A stretch of 64,000 nt of DNA from positions 3,906,001-3,970,000 of the forward strand of contig AP026550.1 of the NCBI GenBank assembly GCA_026075535.2, given 5' to 3'. Every line of letters begins with the position of its first letter. Within the stretch, counting starts at the first letter, position 1. The translations under genes were made by a program, and so were the position numbers. The notes beneath the pieces were generated by a model. It worked only from the letters and a program-made list of their open reading frames with translations, did no database searches and was not told where the DNA came from. Positions 36,471 to 46,643 of this stretch are shown one piece after another. The stretch comes from Tricholoma matsutake. Its lineage: Eukaryota > Basidiomycota > Agaricomycetes > Agaricales > Tricholomataceae.

Positions 36471-36599
36471 AAAGAGATAAAACTATTCACCTGTAATGAT
36501 ACTTTAGTCCAACGGTTATATTGATGCCTTAATTGTACTTTATCATGTGACTACAAGGGCTCAATCCCTGCGGTAGCCACTGATTTTTCAGTCAATTAT

Positions 36600-36831
36600 A
36601 TAAGCAACTCAGACAGTCCTAGGACTGTACGAGTGCTGGTCCACTCAGACTCTGCTCGGACACTTGGACAGTCCTAGGACAGTCTGAGGACTCAGCTTGG
36701 ACTGGACATCTAGTTTGGCAGGACTTTCAGCCAAAGAAGTCTGAGCAAAGTCTGAGCAAAGTCCTTGGACAGTCCCAGGACTGTCCGAGTGTCCGAGCGG
36801 ACTCCGCTTGGATTGGGGGGGGGGGGGGGGG
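36600..36831. repeat. Palindrome-rich repeat (GGACAGTCC motif) ending in 17 G
   Basis: The palindrome CAGTCCTAGGACTG occurs near 36,614, and GGACAGTCC(T/C)AGGACtGTCC forms recur near 36,668 and 36,770, together with direct repeats such as AGTCTGAGCAA. The block ends in an uninterrupted run of 17 G (36,815-36,831). It sits at the 5' truncation point of element F. Confidence 0.75.
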
Positions 36832-36837
36832 AGTGTA

Positions 36838-37852
36838 AAGACCTCGCTTCCAACCTGGTTTATGGGCTAGAATCACCCGATGACTCAAACTGAAACTCCC
36901 TGATCACTATCCTGACAACCCCTACCCACTTGATGATATCCACACAGCAGCAAAATTTGTTCTAGCTGAATCTATTGCTTTGGACTCGACATCGCTACTC
37001 AACATGCATTCTTCAACATCTTTGGCAATACCTACAACCTCAACATCTTCTCCTCAAATTAAATCAGAAGATCTTATGGCAATTCTCGAAAAATTTGCAG
37101 CTACACTCATAACTGCTTTAGCAGGTTTGAAAACCACTAATACTACTCGACCTAACAGTGTATTTTGCTCGGACCAGCTCGAAAATTTAGTTTGCATCTT
37201 TTGTGGGCTTATGGGACATTTCATTAGCAACTGCTTGATTTGCCAATCATATATCAATGAAGGAAAGTGTAAGGAGAACACCAAAGGGAAAATCGTTCTC
37301 CCAAATGGTCAATTTACTCCTTGAAATATCCCCGGTCATTTTATCAAGGACAGGATTGACAAATGGACTTGACGAAACCCTCAGTCTAATGTTACCCCTT
37401 CACTAATGTATAATATTGCACCTTTGACAGTTTCTTCGACACCATCCAGAGGTGTTTACCAAATTACTGACCTGTTTACCAAATTACTGACCTATCTACA
37501 ACAGCCAAAGATCATATCGCAAAACTCAAACAAGAGCTATATGCCTTACAAAGTGGTAGACACTTTGCACAAACTGATTTGAATGTGCCAACAGTTGCTG
37601 CCTCTCAGCCTTCGATCCCTCAAATTCCTGGATCAGTCGAACCATCCATCCCACATGTACCAGTGCCATCTATCTCGTCTACAGCAACCAATCCACCTAC
37701 TCTGACTTTGGTACCATCTTTGACCTTTGAAACACCATTGCAACCTATAATACATTCCTACAATGGCACTAAGGAAAATTTGTATCTACCTCCTCATGAA
37801 GACAATGTTGCATTGACAGGAAAAGGCAAAGACAAAGAAGGACCTTCATACC
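36838..37852 (+). pseudogene. Element F gag, first segment
   Basis: Begins within gag at FQPGLWARI and contains MDSTSLLNMHSS and a CCHC knuckle CIFCGLMGHFISNC, then NEGKCKENTKGKIVLPNGQF. A stop (TGA), a 22-base direct duplication (CTGACCTGTTTACCAAATTA region, 37,469-37,496) and a proline-rich linker follow, up to PPHEDNVALTGKGKDKEGPS, where element B enters. Confidence 0.8.
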
Positions 37853-38534
37853 TGTTAAGAACTGATCCTAGAGGGCACATCGGAATCCGATTGGACCCTG
37901 TGGGTGATGATAGCAGGAGTTTGTCAGGTCGTTGTGGATTCTGCGGGAGGGGAAACGGAACTTGGCTTCAGCTTGTAAGAAGCTGCACCCTTCACCTCAT
38001 CTGGTGTTCTAATTTCAAGTTGAAGGTTTGGAGGTAGGAGTGGGAAAGTGCGGGTAAACGTGGGGAGGAGTACCGAGGGACTTAGGTTAAGTTCAGGTGA
38101 GGTTAGAACTTCAGAAGGAGACTAGAGGTCGAGTCGAATGGAGTTCAGACTCTTTAGAGAACTGAGGTTGGAGTAGAAGGAGGTTTAGATTGGCAGGATA
38201 AAGTCGAGTCTATGTCAATATATGAACTGAGGAATACAAGGTGAAACTAACTAAGCTTAAATACTGTAGTCCAGAATAAATGCGGAACAGGAACGAAGAC
38301 TGCAGCAGTGTCTCGACTGCATAGATAAATTACCTAGCGGGAGCCGCACAGGAATCCGTAGTTGAATTTGCAATAGAGATGGCAGCCTTGGGAAGGCAGC
38401 CTGGTGCACAGCAGTGTGGGCAGTGCAAGGCAGCCGGGAACGAAATCGGGAGGCGTAGACAAATGTTGGGTTCGACATGCAGGAAAGGGTCGGACGGATG
38501 CGGGTTCCGATCAGGCAAGGAATGGTTCTTGACA
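37853..38534 (-). repeat. 3' LTR of element B
   Basis: 682 bases with TG..CA ends (plus strand TGTTAAGAACTG ... GTTCTTGACA). Nearly the same sequence lies at 52,332-53,038. Confidence 0.93.
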
Positions 38535-38669
38535 GTATTTCCCCCTTAGTGCCGAGCCTACAAGGCACATGAGGGTTTGAGTCCGAATGAGGAAGTTGGT
38601 TCAATTTCTGAATGTGGCAATTGGTTGAAAAAATTTCACGTTCTTTCCTACTCCCATCACCTATCAGAA

Positions 38670-39666
38670 ATGTCCCCCCCAGCAGTCTCTGTGCAGATCA
38701 AAATGGCCGTGATGAAGGCCCAACACGAACAGAGGGAGCGGGCACTGCGGGAGCAGATGGAAAAGGAGATGAAGGAGCTGGAGGAAGTGGTGAGGGAGGA
38801 GGAACACTGGGCACAGGAGGCACAAAAGGCAGCAGAGGAGGCTGCAAAGGCGGAGGAGGTGCGCCAGGCAGAGGCGCAGAAAAAGGAGGCATTGGCTGCA
38901 AGACGAGCAGAGAAGAAGTGGGCGGCTGTGGCTGCAGGTTTGGAGGATGAGGCTGAGGGGAGCAAGTCCCCAAAGAAAAAGAAAGTCGCCAAGTCAAAGG
39001 CGCGAGTGGGGTCAGAGGAGTCAGAGGGTCCGGTGTGGGTGCAGGCCGCGTTGCCCTGCAAAAGGTGCATACTTGTTTCCCTTCTCAGTCTTCTTTTACT
39101 GATAAGTGGCCTAGATGCAAATATCAGAAGATTGCTTGTTTCAAGATGGGTGCGAGGGGACATGTGTGTGACAACTGCACGTGCGTCAAACATAAGTGCA
39201 AGGAGGTAGTGTGGGAGGGCAGGAGGCCCCTGCAGCAAAACCAGCAGGAACGACAGGGGCAACAGGGATTAGCAGGGAAAACCCGGAGGTAATGCAACAG
39301 ATGATGAAGTTGATAAGGAAGGGATTCGCTGAGGTGGCCACTGCAGTGTGGGAGTCGATGGGGGAGATCCGGGATGCTTTGGACCCAGAGTGGGTGGAGG
39401 ATGAAAGCGCCAGGGAGGAGAGCAATGAGGGCAATGAAGAAGTGGAGTGGGCAGTGCGAGAGTCCCAGCGGAAAAGACATGGGATCTGCAAGTCTGGAGA
39501 TGACTGGGCGGCCTTCCAGAGATATCTGGAGAAAAGGCGGGCGGATGATGAGGAGGAGAGCAAGAGTGGAGATGAGGAGGGTGGAGAGAAGGATGAGGGC
39601 AGAGAAGAGGGTGAAGTTGGGGGAGAGGGTGATGAAGATGGAGAGGGAGAAGTGGAGGTAGTGTAG
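38670..39666 (+). CDS. Antisense ORF in the 3' region of element B, Cys-rich, unknown function
   Basis: It is read opposite to gag-pol. The ATG at 38670 opens a long charged helix (HEQRERALREQMEKEMKEL through EEVRQAEAQKKEALAARRAE), then a basic stretch KKKKVAKSKARVGSEESEG. The frame then changes near 39,030-39,085, which can be explained by an intron of about 60 bases ending TTCTCAG at 39,084. Next comes a Cys cluster (RCKYQKIACFKMG, then HVCDNCTCVKHKCKE). After another change near 39,200-39,290 an acidic tail runs ENPEVMQQMMKLIRKGFAEV to EGEVEVV, stop at 39,664-39,666. The cluster C-x5-C-x8-C-x2-C-x6-C looks zinc-binding. Exact splicing is unresolved, and real frameshifts cannot be excluded. 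Confidence 0.5.
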
Positions 39667-39755
39667 GGATCCGGTCGGATCCAAAGAAAAAATTCTTGTT
39701 TCAATAAAGTTTGTTTCTGAGTTCAGACTGAGTGAGTAAGTAACATGAATAGACT

Positions 39756-39947
39756 TTAAGCAGGTAATGGTCTGGGTTTCTGCAGGTAGCGGGTGTGAAA
39801 ATCTGCAAGGAGTTCTTGGGTGTGGTCAAGTTCTGTAACAGGTAGCCAGGAGGTCTCCTCATCGGTTCCCTGGTAACCTTCCCATCGGACAAGGTAGAGA
39901 ATTTTGCAGCATTGTTGGTTGTTGACCTTGGAGTCAAGGACTTCGGC
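39756..39947 (-). pseudogene. Chromodomain end of element B pol, cut off by element A
   Basis: Read leftward it gives AEVLDSKVNNQQCCKILYLV, then RWEGYQGTDEETSWLPVTEL and DHTQELLADFHTRYLQKP, with stop TAA at 39,758-39,756. It completes the EYEIA.. that ends at 47,400. Chromodomains steer integration to marked chromatin. Confidence 0.88.
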
Positions 39948-40367
39948 TGTTATGATTTTCTGTTATCGTAACCCACAACAACCAGACGTACGCTGGCAAG
40001 ACCGGGTACTTTAATTTTTCTCATTCGACTTGACTCACTTCCGACGGGAGACAGTTTGACGCATGGTGACTCCATGCACCCGAACCCACTCCCATGCATG
40101 CTGTGATACGACAGCCCTTTGACATGAGGTCCGTGATGTCGGACACTCACGATCAACATCGGATCCTTGACGTCGGATCTGTAACATCGGACACCTCATG
40201 CTAGGCATGAGGCTATTCTCTTATTGATCCCTGACATGCTGCGCCGCAGCACTCCGTAACATCGGACGCCTCATGCAAGGCATGAGGCCTGTCTTTTCTA
40301 TTGTTCTTTCTATTTATACTTGATAACGATCCTGCATTCCGATTGGACAATAGGTATCTTTGAACCA

Positions 40368-40375
40368 TATATAAG
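40368..40375 (+). promoter_or_regulatory. TATA box of element A LTR
   Basis: TATATAAG with an inverted CCAAT box (ATTGG) about 25 bases upstream. The pair is kept in the 3' LTR (47,064) and, in the form ATTGG..TATAAG, in the solo LTR near 54,100. Confidence 0.6.
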
Positions 40376-40449
40376 CTGTAGTAATACTGCCTGTATTCCT
40401 CAGCTTGACCTAATTCAAATAATGGTCTTAGACTCAACCAGAACACTCG

Positions 40450-40658
40450 ACAGCTTAGGAAGCCCCTAGCTGTGATAAACTCAAACTCAACAGTTGGAAA
40501 GCCTCCAACTGTGATATACAAACCAACGGTCTGCTCAGAAAGCCTCTGAGTATGGACAGCTGTGACGACTTGAGGAAGTACCCAAGTGAAGGCAGGAAGC
40601 CCGATACGCTAGGAAAGTCTCCTAGTGCGATACGAGACAGTTGGAAAGCCTCCAACTG
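40450..40658 (+). repeat. Array of six short hairpins with a common AAGYM loop
   Basis: Hairpins lie at 40,450-40,473 (stem ACAGCT/AGG, one bulge), 40,491-40,511 (CAGTTGGA), 40,534-40,550 (CTCAGA), 40,568-40,587 (ACTTG-GG, one mismatch), 40,607-40,627 (CGCTAGGA, one G-U) and 40,638-40,658 (CAGTTGGA). Loops are AAGCC, AAGCC, AAGCC, AAGTA, AAGTC and AAGCC. Stem sequences differ while pairing is kept. The array starts about 75 bases after the TATA box, so it should lie in the 5' leader of the element RNA. Confidence 0.8.
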
Positions 40659-40720
40659 TAACATATGAAGCCAAGGCTGAGTTAAGGACCTATAGTCTTA
40701 ACAAAAGGTCAAGCTGATCT

Positions 40721-41839
40721 ACAAAGTCCACCTACCTAGGTGCAGACACAACATCTTTCAGACAAAGCCCAGACAGACCTCCAACCGGAGCATCATCATC
40801 AGGAAGAACCCCATGGTATAGATACCAGGGTCGACTAGTACAATACTCGGAACCAGCACAGAAGTGGTTCTCAAGGAGAACCAGTGATGAAGAACCCCGA
40901 TACCTCGACGAAGAGGATTTTAGATCCTTCGATAAAGAAGAAACCCCAGAACAAGACTCATTCTCCTTTTCCAACGACAACGCCAACATGTCTACTGAAC
41001 CCACCACATCGACCAAGGAGATTAGAATACGAACCCCCTCCGACTTCACAGGGGACCAAACGAGAACTGCAAAGTTCTTACAAGAAGTGAAACTCTATCT
41101 GAGAGTGAACCATGGGATCTATGACAGCAACGAGAAGAAGATCATCTTCACACTGTCATTCATGAATGGAGGAACCGCCGCACCCTGGGCACAGACATGG
41201 GCAGAAAAGGAAGACCTAGGGACTTGGTCGACCTTCAAAACAATGCTCAAGTCAGCATTCACACCAATTGACGAAGCTGGCAGAGCCAGAACAGAGATGA
41301 AGACATTGAAGCAGGGACAGGACCTGGAGGATTACATTGTGCAATTCCGAATCCTGCGAGAAAAGGCGGGAATCAACGACAATACCACCCTGATCAAACT
41401 CTTTATGGATGGGTTAAACCCCAAGCTCCTCGAAAGAGTATTCAACATGGAAACGATCCCCATAACCTTAGAGGGGATGATCAACACCGCCTCCAAGTAC
41501 AATGGACAGTGGAGGAGAGCAAAAGCGATAACAGGAAAGCTACAGGAGACCTGGGCAAAGAGACTTCCAGGCTCCAAAGCAAAGGAGACCCCACTCGAAA
41601 TCAGTTGACTCTCAAATCAAGAGAGGCTCGATCACATGAAGAATGGACTGTGCTTTGTGTGCCACCAGCCTGGACACAGGGCAACCGAACACAAGAAAGG
41701 GGAAAAGAGGACTGAGGACCGGCCATTCCCAAAGAATAAAGGCAAGGAAGCCTACTCAAAGATCTGAGCAATCATGAAAGAACTCAACGAAGAAGAAAAG
41801 AAAGGAGCTCTCACCGCAATTGAGGACAAGGGTTTTTAG
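40721..41839 (+). pseudogene. Element A gag
   Basis: The frame is open from 40,721 (no ATG at the position where sister element D has one; first internal ATG at 40,988). It contains SSGRTPWYRYQGRLVQYSEP, the capsid part FTGDQTRTAKFLQEVKLYLR, FTLSFMNGGTAAPWAQTW and LFMDGLNPKLLERVF, and a knuckle CFVCHQPGHRATEH (C-C-H-H, not C-C-H-C). TGA stops at 41,606 and 41,766 replace Arg or Gln of the sister copy. The natural end is TAG at 41,837-41,839. Confidence 0.88.
41830..41839 (+). promoter_or_regulatory. Gag-pol -1 ribosomal frameshift site (GGGTTTT then TAG), element A
   Basis: In the gag frame the codons are AAG GGT TTT TAG; the heptamer G-GGT-TTT fits X-XXY-YYZ. Shifting back one base gives GGG TTT TTA and opens straight into the protease-pol frame (LERWPASMPDTTKLS). 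The same heptamer, stop and frame relation occur in element D. Confidence 0.75.
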
Positions 41840-44800
41840 AAAGGTGGCCTGCCTCAATGCCAGATACCACCAAACTCTCTGTCTGCTCTGTACTACTAGC
41901 CACTTTGAAGAATCAATCTATGCATTTAGATGTCAAAGTGCTAGGAGCAGGCAGAGGGAAAGCTGTTGAAACCCAAGCCCTACTTGACTCGGGAGCAGGA
42001 GGAGTATTCATGAGCCACAAATTCACGAAAAGTGGTGGATTTGAATTACATCCCCTAGAGAAGGCAATCAGGGTCAAGAACATGGATGGAACCCCAAACA
42101 AGAAAGGGGAGATCTCCCACTACGCCAGGGGATTCCTAATGATCAACAGACGATTGTTCTTGACGACCTTCCTCATCGCAGGATTGGGGAAAGAATCAAT
42201 TATCCTGGGCCTGCCATGGCTCAGAAGAATCAACCCAGAAATCGACTGGAAGATCGGAACCTTCCAATTCAGGATGAAGAACAGGAATTATCCGGAACTC
42301 CCACATGGGAAAGAAAGAACCCTCATCAGAAGGGTGCAAACCGAGAAACCCAACAAAGGGTACCTATCATGGTGCCAGAGGGGAACCAAAAAGAAGAAAG
42401 ACCCCCTAGACATGACGAAAGAAGAGAAACAGGCGTGGTGCTGAAGAATAGTCGCCAAGGAAAGAGAGAAGCTCGCTCTCAAGGTAAAGACGAGAGAAGA
42501 GCAATGGGCACAATTCAAGGAATTAGCTGCCAGGGAAAGAAAGAAGCTCCTTCCCAAGACAAAGATACCGACAAAAGAAGAATGGCTCGAACAATGCAAA
42601 AGAATCGTCACCAAGGCAAAGGTGATGGGAGGAGTCCTCCACACCAAACCAAGAAGAAGGAAGATGCCTGTCAAAACAAGAAAAGCAATGATCAAAGAAA
42701 TCAAAGATGAAGAGATCGCGATCACGACTCTTCAAAATGTGGAGCCCATTGGGCCACAGGACGAAGAAGACACTGGGAAGGAAAACCCAGCACTGGCAAA
42801 CCACAAACAGGCAACGGAACAGGCAACGGAACAGACACCTGAACAAGAAATCGCAGACAATGAACTACTGATCGCCTACATTCGAGGAGAACCCATCATT
42901 GGAATATTTGAACTGGCTAAGACACCACTGACAGAGGAGTATGATGAGCCAAGATACGGATACTCCCAGAAGACAAGGACAATCTCTCAAATCATGAAGG
43001 CAAAAGGATCACTGCGATACACATACGGACAGAATATCTGGATTAGGGCAAAGACATCAGTCTCACAACACCTGACACATAAGAAGGAAGGAGACCCCGA
43101 ACAGAAAACCCTAGACAAACTACTCCCAGAACAGTATAAGGAGTACCGACGGATATTCAAAAAGGAAGCATCAGAAAGATTCCCAGAATCAAGACCCTGG
43201 GATCATGCGATCGAACTTAAACCAGATTTTATGGCAAAGGACTGCAGGGTTTACCCGTTATCGCTGGCAGAACAGAGGAAACTCGATGAGTTTCTCGACG
43301 AAAGCCTGAAGAAAGGATACATCTGACCATCAAATCACCCATGGCGCAGCCATTCTTCTTCGTTGCGAAGAAGGACTCGGATGCACTACGGCCCTGCCAA
43401 GATTACAGGTACTTGAACAACGGAACGATCAAGAACACCTACCCATTGCTGCTGGTAGGGGACCTGTTGGACAAACTGAGAGGGGCGAAATGGTTTACAA
43501 AACTGGACATTTGATGGGGGTATCACAACGTCAGAATCAAGGACAGAGATCAATGGAAGGCAGCCTTCAAGATGAATCAAGGGCTGTTTGAACCAACAGT
43601 GATGTTCTTTGGATTATGCAACTCACTGGCGACCTTTCAGGCAATGATGAATGAGATATTCCATGACATGATCGGAGAAGGATGGCTCGTAATTTACATG
43701 GACGACATCCTGATATTCTCCAAGGACCAGAACAAACACCAGGAAAGGACAAAGAGGGTACTGCAAAGACTGGCAGAAAATGACCTGTACTTGAAGCCAG
43801 AGAAATGCAAGTTCGACGTCCACAAAGTGGAATTCTTGGGTCTGATCATCTGACCCAATGAAATTGCCATGGACAACACGAAGCTGGCAGGTATACAGGA
43901 TTGGCCAACCCCGACAAATGTAAAGGCAGTCAGATCCTTCCTGGGATTTGGGAATTTCTACAGGAAATTTATTGGACATTTTGCAGAGACAAGCAGACTG
44001 CTTAATGAACTGACGAAGAAGAACAAGACATTCAACTGGACAACGGAATGTGAACAGGCTTTTCAAATGCTGAAAAGGAAATTCACAGAAGCCCCGGTAC
44101 AACTGATGCCAGACCCAACAAAGCCATTCACAATTGAATCTGACGCCTCGAAACACACTACAGGAGGAGTGCTGAGACAGAGGGACACAAATGGGGACTG
44201 GCACCTGTGCAGATACATATCGCATGCACTAACACCAACAGAACGGAACTACAAGATTTACGACAGGGAGCTACTAGCGATAATACGATCACTAGAAACC
44301 TGGAGACACTACCTAATGGGTTCAGAACACCCAGTGGTAATCCTGTCGGATCACAAGAACTTGACGTACTTCCGAACAGTGCAGAAACTGAACAGACGAC
44401 AGGCAAGATGGAGCCTATTCCTATTGGAATTCGACTTGCAAATCATCCATGTGCCTGGATCGCAGATGGTGCAGAGCGATGCGTTATCATGGAGAGCAGA
44501 TCATGTACTGGAAGAAGACAATGACAATGAAGACATCACGATGTTACCTGAAATGGTATTCGTGAAGTTCATTGATATGGAAGTTCATGATCTACTTGCA
44601 AGTAGTATCATGAAAGACGATCTGGTAAAGAGCGCAATCGAAGTGCTAAAGACAAAAGGAACTCTGCCGATAAAGTCGGCATTGGAAGATTGGAAAATAG
44701 AGGACAGCCTTCTATTTTTCCGAGACAGGTGCTATGTCCCAGACACGGAGATCTACGGAAGAAGCTGGTGCAAAAATACCATGAAGGAGTAACCAGCGGA

Positions 44801-46021
44801 CACCCAGGACAATGGCAGACAACTGAAATGGTTAGGAGAGACTACTGGTGGCCAGGAATGATGACGTACATCAAAAACTACATTGCTGGATGCGCAACAT
44901 GCCAGCAAATGAAGGTCAACACCCACCCGACGACACCGCCTCTACAACCGATTAGTTCCGAAGCAACAAGACCATTTGCGATGGTGACGACCGATTTCAT
45001 AACTGACTTACCAGAGTCCGATGGTTATGATGCACTCATGGTCGTGGTAGACCATGGGCTTACGAAGGGGGTAATTTTTATCCCTTGCAGGAAAACTATA
45101 GATGCATTGGGAGCGGCCACCCTCTATCTAGACTATGTCTACAAATGATTCGGCCTCCCAGACAAGATCATCTCCGACAGAGACCCCAGATTTGCCTCAC
45201 AGCTGTTCCAGGAGCTAGGAAGACTGCTCGGAATCAAGCTGGCAATGAGCACAGCGTACCACCCCCAGACTGATGGGGAGACAGAACGGGTGAACCAGGA
45301 AGTGGAAGTATACTTACGGATCTTCTGCTTGAACAACCAGGAGAATTGGAAACACCTCCTCCCGACTGTGGAGTTCACACACAACCAGAGGACGCACTCC
45401 GTACAGAAGAACTCCCCATTCTACCTCATGATGGGCTACAAACCCAAGGCATTCCCCCTCCCTTACCTGAAAATGAACATACCAGCCATCGAGAAGTGAA
45501 TTGTCGCACTGCAAAGGGCCCGAGATGAAGCAAAGGCAACTCATGAGTTAGCCAGACAAATGATGGCAGAAAGGACAACACAGCACTTCATGCCATTCAA
45601 AGAAGGAGATAAGGTGTGGCTAGAGGCAAAGAACCTCAAGACAACGCATGCAACAAAAAAGCTTGCACCAAAGAGAGAAGGACCGTTCTCTATTGAGAAG
45701 GTCCTGAGCCCCCTTTCCTATCGACTAAAGTTGCCAGAACAGTGGAAGATACACCCAGTGTTCCATGCAGCACTCCTCTCCCCATATAAAGAAACCGAAG
45801 CACATGGACCGAACTTCCCAGAACCACCGCCTGATCTAATAGAAGGCAAATCGGAGTATGAAGTGGAAGCGATCATCGGACACAGAAAGAAAGGAAGAAC
45901 CATGCACTTCTTAGTAAAGTGGGTTGGATACCCGACCTTGGAGAACTCATGGGAGCCCGAGGGAAACCTGACTAATGCCAAGAAAATCCTAGGGGCATAT
46001 AAACAGCGACGATGGCTGTAG
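41839..46021 (+). pseudogene. Element A pol: protease, RT, RNase H, integrase, chromodomain
   Basis: The protease has ALLDSGAGGVFMSHKF. A charged coiled linker follows (about 42,440-42,750). The RT has RPWDHAIELKPDF and YMDDILIF (43,695-43,706, intact). RNase H has TIESDASKHTTGGVLRQ and DHKNLTYF. The integrase HHCC is HEGVTSGHPGQWQT..CATCQQ, with core Asp in TTDFITDLPE and ISDRDPRF and Glu in [11 protein letters not shown]. The chromodomain is YEVEAIIGHRKKGRTMHFLV, then KWVGYP..SWEPEGNL. TGA stops lie at 42,442, 43,324, 43,513, 43,851, 45,146 and 45,497, a one-base deletion near 43,330 and a frameshift near 44,755. Confidence 0.9.
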
Positions 46022-46085
46022 AACCCCCAAGACCGAAAACACCCATCAGACCAAAGAAATCACAGAATGCTCCCCCCCCCCATCG

Positions 46086-46586
46086 ATGCTTCACAGACCA
46101 AACCAACTACGAAACACACCACCTGGACAAACGGTCATTGACCAACAATCATTGATGAACATACTCCCAGGCAGACCCTCGTGGGTATGCCCGCATGGGA
46201 TTCCCTTCTGGATAACAAGGGACAACTGGATAAGAAGGATGTCCTCGACCTGTCCAAAATGCTGCCTCTTTGCCTGGAGGAGCACGAAGGCAGACTACAC
46301 CTGGGTGAGGACCCAATACAAAGAGTGGTGTTTTGAGGAAGAGTGAGACGGGGAAGACTACATCTTGGAGGACTTCTGCATTGACTGGACAGGGCTTTGC
46401 CCTGGCATGAGGCCACTGGCGGGTGTGAGCAGACCCCTATGGATCGACCTCCAGTGGAACACCCACTACGATGAAGAGAGTGGATATAGCCTGGTGAGAA
46501 GGCTCCTGCTTGGAGAGCACGGAGAACTGGGAACCCTACTGCACTCCAACCGATTCCCTCAGACCCCAACCCACCCCACTTCCTGA
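46086..46586 (+). pseudogene. Element A extra ORF downstream of pol (ORF3), unknown function
   Basis: The ATG at 46086 follows a C-run 65 bases after the pol stop. The product would be about 165 residues: MLHRPNQLRNTPPGQTVIDQ, then a Cys/Trp-rich core CPHGIPFWITRDNWIRRMSS-TCPKCCLFAW, FCIDWTGLCPGMRPLAGVSR, PLWIDLQWNTHYDEESGYSL and LLLGEHGELGTLLHSNRF. One internal stop is TGA (46,344). The same reading is kept in element D at 57,967-58,467. The final stop TGA (46,584) lies about 45 bases before the purine tract. No known domain is recognised; the Cys pattern suggests metal binding. Confidence 0.65.
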
Positions 46587-46643
46587 GTGGAGAAAAGAAG
46601 ATGGTGATCGAAGTCAGTGACTTTGAAGATAGAGAGAGGGTGA

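Larger units (their letters stand above)
39948..40703 (+). repeat. 5' LTR of element A
   Basis: TGTTATGATT ... AGTCTTAACA, 756 bases. An ATTGG box (40,342) and TATATAAG (40,368-40,375) mark the promoter. Downstream lies an array of six hairpins (40,450-40,658). Confidence 0.95.

Noticed and set aside
39124..39704. Long minus-strand open frames rich in Ser, Pro and Leu
   Set aside because: They mirror the acidic, purine-rich antisense ORF and lie past the pol stop of element B; composition alone keeps them open.
40450..40658. CRISPR-like array
   Set aside because: Units are inverted repeats with different stems and irregular spacing, not identical direct repeats with spacers, and the host is a eukaryote.
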